Below are positions 58,255 through 64,000 of a DNA stretch of 64,000 nt, in pieces. The notes under the pieces are model-generated. The model ran no database searches. It was not told the DNA's origin and saw only the letters and a list, made by a program, of their open reading frames with translations. Each line of letters opens with the position of its first letter. The first letter of the stretch is position 1. The DNA lies in the NCBI RefSeq assembly GCF_003284925.1, contig NZ_QMEX01000008.1, forward strand, positions 16,292 through 80,291, read 5' to 3'. Made by a program: the position numbers and the translations under genes. The stretch is from Mycolicibacter senuensis (GTDB lineage: Bacteria > Actinomycetota > Actinomycetes > Mycobacteriales > Mycobacteriaceae).

Positions 58255-60906
58255 GTGACCGCCACCCCCGACGCTGCCAACACCGAACACCTGCCCAAAT
58301 CCTGGGAGCCGAGTGCGGTCGAGGACGCGATCTACCAGCGCTGGGTCGATGCCGGCTACTTCACCGCGGACCCGACCAGTACCAAGCCCGGCTATTCGAT
58401 CGTGCTTCCGCCGCCGAACGTCACCGGCAGCCTGCACATGGGGCACGCACTCGACCACACCCTGATGGACGCGTTGACCCGCCGCAAGCGGATGCAGGGC
58501 TACGAGGTGTTGTGGCTGCCGGGCATGGATCACGCCGGTATCGCCACGCAGAGCGTGGTGGAGCGGCGGCTGAACGCCGCCGGGCAGACCAAGGAGGAAT
58601 TGGGACGCGAAGGCTTCGTCGAGCAGGTCTGGGACTGGAAGCGGGAATCCGGCGGCACCATCGGCACCCAGATGCGCCGGATCGGCGACGGGGTGGACTG
58701 GAGCCGCGAGCGGTTCACCATGGACGATGGCCTGTCGCGCGCCGTCCGCGTCATCTTCAAGCGCCTCTATGATGCGGGCCTGATCTACCAGGCCGAGCGG
58801 CTGGTCAACTGGTCACCGGTGCTGGAGACCGCGATCAGCGACCTCGAGGTCAAATACGACGACATCGAGGGCGAACTGGTGTCGTTCCGGTACGGCTCCC
58901 TCGACGACGGGCAACCCCATATCGTGGTGGCCACCACCCGGCTGGAGACGATGCTCGGCGACACCGCGATCGCGGTGCACCCCGACGACGACCGGTACCG
59001 CGACCTGGTCGGGACCAGCCTGCCGCACCCGTTCCTGGACCGGCAGATCGGCGTGGTCGCCGATGCGCACGTGGACCCCGAATTCGGCACCGGCGCCGTC
59101 AAGGTCACCCCCGCCCACGACCCCAACGACTTCGAGATCGGGCTGCGGCACCAGTTGGCGATGCCGACCATCCTGGACACCAAGGGCCGGATCACCGGAA
59201 CCGGCACGCAGTTCGACGGCATGGACCGCTTCGAGGCGCGTGTCGCGGTGCGCGAAGCGCTGGCCGGCCAAGGACGCATCGTCGCCGAGAAGCGGCCCTA
59301 CCTGCACAGCGTCGGGCATTCCGAACGCAGCGGCGAGGTCATCGAGCCGCGCCTGTCGATGCAGTGGTGGGTCAACGTCTCCTCGCTGGCCAAGGCCGCC
59401 GGGGACGCGGTGCGTAACGGCGACACCGTCATCCACCCGAAAAGCCTGGAGCCCCGCTGGTTTTCCTGGGTCGACGACATGCACGACTGGTGCATCTCCC
59501 GGCAGCTGTGGTGGGGTCACCGCATCCCGATCTGGCACGGGCCCAACGGCGAGAAGGTCTGTGTCGGGCCGGATGAAACCCCGCCGGAGGGCTGGGAGCA
59601 GGATCCCGACGTGCTCGACACCTGGTTCTCCTCGGCGTTGTGGCCGTTCTCCACGATGGGCTGGCCCGACGCCACCGCCGAGCTGGAGAAGTTCTACCCC
59701 ACAACGGTTCTGGTAACCGGTTACGACATCCTGTTCTTCTGGGTCGCCCGGATGATGATGTTCGGCACCTTCGTCGCCGACGATCCCGCCCTGCGGGGCG
59801 GCAAGGTGCCGTTCGAGAACGTGTTCCTGCACGGCCTGATCCGTGACGAGCACGGGCGCAAGATGAGCAAGTCCCGCGGCAACGGCATCGACCCACTGGA
59901 CTGGGTGGACGCCTTCGGCGCCGACGCCCTGCGGTTCACGCTGGCTCGCGGCGCGAGCCCCGGCGGCGACCTGTCGATCGGCGAGGACCATGCCCGCGCG
60001 TCGCGCAACTTCGTCACCAAGCTGTTCAACGCCACTCGATTCGCACTGATCAACGGCGCGCGACCCGCCCCGTTGCCGGCGCTCGAGGAGCTCACCGATG
60101 CCGACCGGTGGATTCTGGGGCGGTTGGAAGAGGTTCGCGCCGAGGTGGATTCGGCTTTCGAGGGCTATGAGTTCGGCCGGGCCTGCGAGGCGCTGTACCA
60201 CTTCGCGTGGGACGAGTTCTGCGACTGGTATGTCGAACTGGCCAAGACCCAGCTGGGTCAGGGGATTGCCCACACCACCGCCGTGCTGGCCGCGGTGCTC
60301 GACACGTTGCTGCGGTTGTTGCACCCGGTGATCCCGTTCGTCACCGAGACGCTGTGGCAGGAACTCACTGGCGCAGAGTCACTGGTGATCGCGGACTGGC
60401 CCGAGCCGTCTGGAATCGTCCTGGACCGTGTTGCCGCGCAACGGATCACCGACATGCAAAAGCTCGTGACCGAGGTGCGCCGGTTCCGCAGCGACCAGGG
60501 GCTGCGTGACCGGCAGAAGGTCCCGGCCCGACTGTCCGGTATCGACGACGCCGACCTGGCCACCCAGGTGGCCGCGCTGACCTCGCAGGCCTGGCTGACC
60601 GAGCCCGGCGCGGATTTCGCACCGTCGGCCACGGTCGAGGTGCGGCTGGGCCCCGCCCACAGCGCCAGCACCGTCGTGGTGGAACTGGACACCTCCGGCA
60701 CCGTCGATGTCGCCGCCGAGCGCCGGCGCCTGGAGAAGGATCTCGCCGTTGCGGAGAAGGAGTTAGCGGCCACCGCGGCGAAGCTGGGCAATGAGGCGTT
60801 TCTGGCCAAGGCGCCGGAAGCCGTCGTCGACAAGATCCGAGGCCGCCAGCAATTGGCCCGAGACGAGGTCGACCGGATCACCGCGCGTCTTTCGGCCCTG
60901 GCATGA
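58255..60906 (+). CDS. valS: Valyl-tRNA synthetase
   Basis: An 883-residue class I synthetase. The HIGH-type motif is HMGH (61-64), the CP1 editing domain (about 190-330) is complete, KMSKS is near 536, and the C-terminal coiled coil ([26 protein letters not shown]) binds the tRNA corner. It charges tRNA-Val and hydrolyses mischarged threonyl-tRNA. The GTG start is predicted leaderless. The stop overlaps folC (ATGA). Corresponds to Rv2448c. Confidence 0.97.
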   Translation: MTATPDAANTEHLPKSWEPSAVEDAIYQRWVDAGYFTADPTSTKPGYSIVLPPPNVTGSLHMGHALDHTLMDALTRRKRMQGYEVLWLPGMDHAGIATQSVVERRLNAAGQTKEELGREGFVEQVWDWKRESGGTIGTQMRRIGDGVDWSRERFTMDDGLSRAVRVIFKRLYDAGLIYQAERLVNWSPVLETAISDLEVKYDDIEGELVSFRYGSLDDGQPHIVVATTRLETMLGDTAIAVHPDDDRYRDLVGTSLPHPFLDRQIGVVADAHVDPEFGTGAVKVTPAHDPNDFEIGLRHQLAMPTILDTKGRITGTGTQFDGMDRFEARVAVREALAGQGRIVAEKRPYLHSVGHSERSGEVIEPRLSMQWWVNVSSLAKAAGDAVRNGDTVIHPKSLEPRWFSWVDDMHDWCISRQLWWGHRIPIWHGPNGEKVCVGPDETPPEGWEQDPDVLDTWFSSALWPFSTMGWPDATAELEKFYPTTVLVTGYDILFFWVARMMMFGTFVADDPALRGGKVPFENVFLHGLIRDEHGRKMSKSRGNGIDPLDWVDAFGADALRFTLARGASPGGDLSIGEDHARASRNFVTKLFNATRFALINGARPAPLPALEELTDADRWILGRLEEVRAEVDSAFEGYEFGRACEALYHFAWDEFCDWYVELAKTQLGQGIAHTTAVLAAVLDTLLRLLHPVIPFVTETLWQELTGAESLVIADWPEPSGIVLDRVAAQRITDMQKLVTEVRRFRSDQGLRDRQKVPARLSGIDDADLATQVAALTSQAWLTEPGADFAPSATVEVRLGPAHSASTVVVELDTSGTVDVAAERRRLEKDLAVAEKELAATAAKLGNEAFLAKAPEAVVDKIRGRQQLARDEVDRITARLSALA

Positions 60907-62315
60907 CCGAGCACCCGGTCGGTGCCGAGCCGACACCGGACGAGATCGCGGCGCTGCTGCAGGTCGAGCACCTACTCGATCAGCGCTGGGGCGAAACCAA
61001 GATCGAACCCAGCCTGACCCGGATCAACGCCCTGCTGGAACTGCTCGGCTCCCCGCAGCGCGGGTATCCGTCGATTCACGTCGCCGGCACCAACGGCAAA
61101 ACCTCGGTGGTGCGGATGATCGACGCGTTGCTGACGGCGTTTTCTCGCCGCACCGGGCGCACCACCAGCCCGCACCTGCAGTCGGCGGTCGAGCGCATCG
61201 GGATCGACGGTGTGCCGATCAGTCCCGCCAAATATGTGGAGACCTACGCCGAGATCGAACCGTTCGTGCAGCTGGTGGACGCGTCCTCGCAAGCCGAGAA
61301 CGGGCCTGCCATGAGCAAGTTCGAGGTGCTCACCGGGATGGCCTTCGCGGCGTTCGCCGACGCCCCGGTCGACGTCGCCGTGGTGGAGGTCGGAATGGGC
61401 GGCCGCTGGGACGCCACCAACGTCGTCGAAGCACCCGTCGCGGTCATCACCCCGATCGGTGTCGATCACGTCGACTACCTCGGTGACGACATCGCCGGGA
61501 TCGCCGCGGAGAAGGCCGGCATCATCCACCGCTCGTCGGACGAACTGACCGACACTGTCGCGGTGATTGCCCGGCAGACACCCGAGGTGATGGACGTGCT
61601 GCTGACGCAGTCGGTGCGTGCCGACGCAGCGGTCGCGCGGGAGAACTCCGAGTTCGCGGTACGCAGCCGCCAACTGGCGATCGGTGGTCAGCTGTTGGAG
61701 TTGCAGGGCCTGGGCGGGGTGTACTCGGACATCTTCTTGCCGCTGCACGGCGAGCACCAGGCGCACAACGCGGTGCTGGCCCTGGCGGCGGTGGAGGCGT
61801 TCTTCGGCGCGGGCGCCGAGCGCCAGCTCGACGCCGACACGGTTCGGGCGGGCTTTGCCGCGGTGCGCAGTCCGGGCCGGCTCGAGCGGATGCGCAGCTC
61901 GCCCACCGTCTTCATCGACGCCGCCCACAATCCGACCGGCGCCGCTGTGCTGGCCCAGGCGCTGACCGAGGATTTCGGCTTTCGGTTCCTGGTCGGCGTG
62001 GTCAGCGTGTTGGGGGATAAGGACGCCGACGGCATCCTTGCCGCTCTGGAGCCGGTTTTTGACCGGATCGTGGTGACCCACAACGGTTCCCCGCGTGCGG
62101 TGGATGTCGAGACGCTGACCGCCGTCGCGCTACGGTGGTTCGGTGAAGATCGGGTGGTGACGACCGACACGCTCGAGGACGCCATCGACACCGCGACCGC
62201 ACTGGTCGACGAATTCGACTCCGACGGTGACACCACCGGAACCGGCATCGTGATCACCGGCTCAGTGGTCACCGCTGGTGCCGCCCGCACCTTGTTCGGA
62301 AAGGATCCGGCATGA
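60903..62315 (+). CDS. folC: Folylpolyglutamate synthase/dihydrofolate synthase
   Basis: A 470-residue Mur-ligase-fold enzyme: P-loop AGTNGKTS (61-68), omega loop [27 protein letters not shown], and the C-terminal domain with DAAHNPTGA. It adds glutamate to folates and, as a bifunctional enzyme, makes dihydrofolate. The start overlaps valS and the end overlaps the DUF4233 gene, so it is in a tight operon. Corresponds to Rv2447c. Confidence 0.96.
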   Translation: MTEHPVGAEPTPDEIAALLQVEHLLDQRWGETKIEPSLTRINALLELLGSPQRGYPSIHVAGTNGKTSVVRMIDALLTAFSRRTGRTTSPHLQSAVERIGIDGVPISPAKYVETYAEIEPFVQLVDASSQAENGPAMSKFEVLTGMAFAAFADAPVDVAVVEVGMGGRWDATNVVEAPVAVITPIGVDHVDYLGDDIAGIAAEKAGIIHRSSDELTDTVAVIARQTPEVMDVLLTQSVRADAAVARENSEFAVRSRQLAIGGQLLELQGLGGVYSDIFLPLHGEHQAHNAVLALAAVEAFFGAGAERQLDADTVRAGFAAVRSPGRLERMRSSPTVFIDAAHNPTGAAVLAQALTEDFGFRFLVGVVSVLGDKDADGILAALEPVFDRIVVTHNGSPRAVDVETLTAVALRWFGEDRVVTTDTLEDAIDTATALVDEFDSDGDTTGTGIVITGSVVTAGAARTLFGKDPA

Positions 62316-62662
62316 GCGACCCAACGGGGGCGCCCGATCCGTGGCGCGGTTTCCGCGGCGTGATGTCGGCGACGCTGATCCTCGAGGCGATCGTGGTGCT
62401 GTTGGCGCTGCCGGTGGTCCACGTGGTCGGCGGCGGGCTCTCGCCGGTGTCGCTGGCCTACCTGCTCGGTCTGGCGCTGGTGTTGCTGCTGTTCACCGGT
62501 ATCCAGGGCCGGCCCTGGGCGATCTGGGCCAATCTGGGTCTGCAAGTGGTGCTGGTCGCAGGCTTTGTGGTCTATCCGGCGGTGGGGATCATGGGGCTGG
62601 TGTTCGCCGTGGTGTGGGGATTGATCGCGCACTTCCGTGCCGAGGTGTTGCGCCGCCAGTGA
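62312..62662 (+). CDS. DUF4233 membrane protein (Rv2446c-like)
   Basis: A 116-residue integral membrane protein with about four helices ([75 protein letters not shown]). It is coupled to folC by an ATGA overlap, an arrangement conserved in actinobacteria. Function unknown; the context does not indicate a transport substrate. Confidence 0.88.
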   Translation: MSDPTGAPDPWRGFRGVMSATLILEAIVVLLALPVVHVVGGGLSPVSLAYLLGLALVLLLFTGIQGRPWAIWANLGLQVVLVAGFVVYPAVGIMGLVFAVVWGLIAHFRAEVLRRQ

Positions 62663-62822
62663 CGAGGCGGAGCGAAGCGACGGTGAGGAACGGCGTGTTG
62701 GTGCCGCTCGTGGCCGAGCGGCGATTCGGTACGCTGTCGCCCGTGCCGCTGGCGACGACCGGTGGGGTACCCGGCCGCGCGGCGGCGAGGGACACGGAGC
62801 GATGGATGAGGAGCGGCGCTTC

Positions 62823-63269
62823 ATGACTGAGCGGACCTTGGTGCTGATCAAGCCGGACGGCGTCAACCGCCGGCTGGTGGGCGAGATCATCAGCCGGATC
62901 GAGAAGAAGGGCCTGACGCTGGCGGCGCTGGAATTGCGGCCGGTGCAGCAGGCGGTGGCCCGGCAGCACTATGGCGAGCACGAGGGCAAGGCGTTCTTCG
63001 CCTCACTGCTGGACTTCATCACCTCCGGCCCGGTGGTCGCGGCCGTGGTGGAGGGGCCGCGGGCCATCGAGGCGTTCCGGCAGCTCGCCGGCGGTACCGA
63101 TCCGGTCGCCAAGGCCACGCCCGGCACCATCCGCGGTGACTTCGGGTTGGAGACCCAGTTCAACCTGGTGCACGGCTCCGACTCGCCGGAGTCGGCCGAG
63201 CGCGAGATCGCGCTGTGGTTTCCCGACCTGAAGCCGTCGGCGCCGACGTCCCCGATGACACTGGCCTGA
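62823..63269 (+). CDS. ndk: Nucleoside diphosphate kinase
   Basis: A 148-residue NDK that transfers phosphate among nucleoside triphosphates. Active-site His117 is in [21 protein letters not shown]10 and the [13 protein letters not shown] motif are intact. The last 12 residues ([12 protein letters not shown]) extend beyond the 136-residue M. tuberculosis enzyme (Rv2445c). GAGGAG lies 10 nt before ATG 62823. The 160-nt gap after the DUF4233 gene contains TACGCT at 62730, so it probably has its own promoter. Confidence 0.96.
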   Translation: MTERTLVLIKPDGVNRRLVGEIISRIEKKGLTLAALELRPVQQAVARQHYGEHEGKAFFASLLDFITSGPVVAAVVEGPRAIEAFRQLAGGTDPVAKATPGTIRGDFGLETQFNLVHGSDSPESAEREIALWFPDLKPSAPTSPMTLA

Positions 63270-63313
63270 CGTCGGAGTTAATGCCTTTCGACCGGCTTGG
63301 TCTGGTTGTGTGG

Positions 63314-63319
63314 GATACT
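63314..63319 (+). promoter_or_regulatory. Extended -10 of the rne promoter
   Basis: TGG-GATACT fits an extended -10. Transcription from about 63326 would give a leader of roughly 240 nt before rne. Confidence 0.5.
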
Positions 63320-63510
63320 GGCCAATGGGTGAACGTCACCGGACCGGTGTCCGACACCCGAATGAAGACTTAGGCGAGTGCGACGGTCGCGAGATGTGAT
63401 GCGGCGCCGATCGCCGGTCCTCATTCAGCCAGGCACCGAGTCGGTTCCACCCGAGCCCCTCGGAGCGAGACCACCACAAGCCCGGGGAAGTGAGCCGGGC
63501 GAATAACGAG

Positions 63511-63553
63511 AAGCCCTCGCGTGGCCGCGTCGTAACGACGCGCCCGGGGGCTT
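63511..63553 (+). promoter_or_regulatory. Structured rne leader hairpin next to the ribosome site
   Basis: Outer arms AAGCCC (63511) and GGGCTT (63548) enclose GCGTCG-TAA-CGACGC (63527-63541). The GAGGAG ribosome site begins directly after the stem. This is well placed for post-transcriptional self-control of RNase E. Confidence 0.5.
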
Positions 63554-63564
63554 GAGGAGAATAC

Positions 63565-64000
63565 GTGGCAGACCCGTCTCTTTTTAAGAGCCCTTTTTCC
63601 GATGTACCAGCGGAGCCGACCGAGCAGGATGAGCTGCCGGACCGGCTGCGGGTCCACTCGCTGGCGCGGGTTCTGGGCACCACCAGCAAACGGGTTCTCG
63701 ACGCGCTGACCGAGCTGGACGGCCGGGCGCGCAGCGCCCACTCCAGCGTCGATCGGGTCGAAGCGGTCCGCGTTCGCGACCTGCTGGGTTCTACCGAATC
63801 GCCCAGCACCGAGGTGTCCGGGGAGTCCGGGGACGCCGTCGACGAGCCGGAGTCCCGGCTGTTGCTGGAGACCGCCCCGGAGGCGGCCAACGCGCGGGTC
63901 GACTACATGCCGTTGTTCGTGGCGCCGCAACCGGTCACGTTCGAGCCGTCGCCGCCTGGGGAGTCCGACGCCGAGTCCGACGATGACGACGACCTCGGCT
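63565..64000 (+). CDS. rne: Ribonuclease E (3' partial)
   Basis: The first 145 codons of RNase E run off the window. GTG 63565 follows GAGGAGA. The N-terminal region RLRVHSLARVLGTTSKRVLDALTELDGRARSAHSSVDRVEAVRVRDLL is the small helical domain found at the start of mycobacterial RNase E, and RVDYMPLFVAPQPVTFEP begins the acidic linker. The catalytic S1 domain lies beyond the edge. It corresponds to M. tuberculosis Rv2444c, downstream of ndk in the same way. Confidence 0.92.
   Translation, partial: MADPSLFKSPFSDVPAEPTEQDELPDRLRVHSLARVLGTTSKRVLDALTELDGRARSAHSSVDRVEAVRVRDLLGSTESPSTEVSGESGDAVDEPESRLLLETAPEAANARVDYMPLFVAPQPVTFEPSPPGESDAESDDDDDLG

Overview
The window is high-GC actinobacterial DNA from a member of the Mycobacteriaceae. 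From about 7 kb to the right end it follows, in inverted orientation, the Mycobacterium tuberculosis gene order Rv2497c to Rv2444c: bkdABC, echA14, a WS/DGAT gene, plsC, plsB, ettA, gdh, aglA, glbO, pepN, the Rv2466c oxidoreductase, rpiB, nei2, lipP, tig, clpP1, clpP2, mmuM, clpX, korAB, mobA, rpfE, valS, folC, ndk and rne. Many operon junctions are ATGA or TGATG overlaps. Many starts lack a Shine-Dalgarno sequence and instead sit 6-8 nt after a TANNNT -10 element, as expected for mycobacterial leaderless mRNAs. I cannot name the species.

Layout. 0-7 kb is accessory: a large copper protein fusing a membrane region, an extra cupredoxin and a NirK-like nitrite reductase; a TetR regulator divergent from a hydrolase and a mycothiol-dependent-isomerase-like gene across tandem palindromic operators; and a PNPOx-family gene divergent from a MocR/PdxR regulator. 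7-11 kb holds the branched-chain 2-oxoacid dehydrogenase operon bkdABC, an echA14-type crotonase and an unlisted 29-residue membrane peptide.

11.3-15.3 kb is a 4.03-kb integrated element bounded by perfect 49-bp direct repeats. The right copy is the 3' two-thirds of an intact tRNA-Arg(TCT) gene and the left copy is the displaced tRNA end. It encodes a tyrosine integrase, a lysogeny-type repressor (leaderless, with an inverted repeat around its -10) divergent from a small Cro/Xis-like HTH protein, and several unknown genes, one broken by a frameshift inside a 16-bp palindrome. There are no structural, replication or packaging genes, so it is a small satellite-like island or a decayed prophage.

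15.6-33 kb carries lipid-assembly genes (WS/DGAT, HAD-PlsC with a histone-like Lys/Ala tail, PlsB), a CopD-CtaG copper/cytochrome oxidase assembly protein, an MHS-family transporter, a lipoprotein, an SSB-like protein, EttA, the 180-kDa-class NAD-glutamate dehydrogenase and a thioesterase. 33-45 kb carries alpha-glucosidase and truncated haemoglobin O, an HNH nuclease, a nitrilase-family protein, conserved unknowns, aminopeptidase N, a SigH-type promoter in front of a CPWC oxidoreductase, a NmrA-like reductase, RpiB and Nei2. 45-51 kb is a protein-quality block (tRNA-Gly, tRNA-Pro, trigger factor, ClpP1P2, ClpX) with mmuM. 51-64 kb holds the anaerobic-type 2-oxoglutarate:ferredoxin oxidoreductase KorAB, MobA, a minimal resuscitation-promoting factor behind an 860-bp structured non-coding region, a trans-acting enoyl reductase homolog, a DUF937 protein, ValS-FolC-DUF4233-Ndk and the start of RNase E with a long structured 5' leader.

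The most novel material is the tRNA-Arg island with its compact switch. Next are the copper reductase fusion, the very small coding elements (a 29-residue membrane peptide and a 12-codon leader ORF), and the palindrome-rich non-coding region before rpfE.
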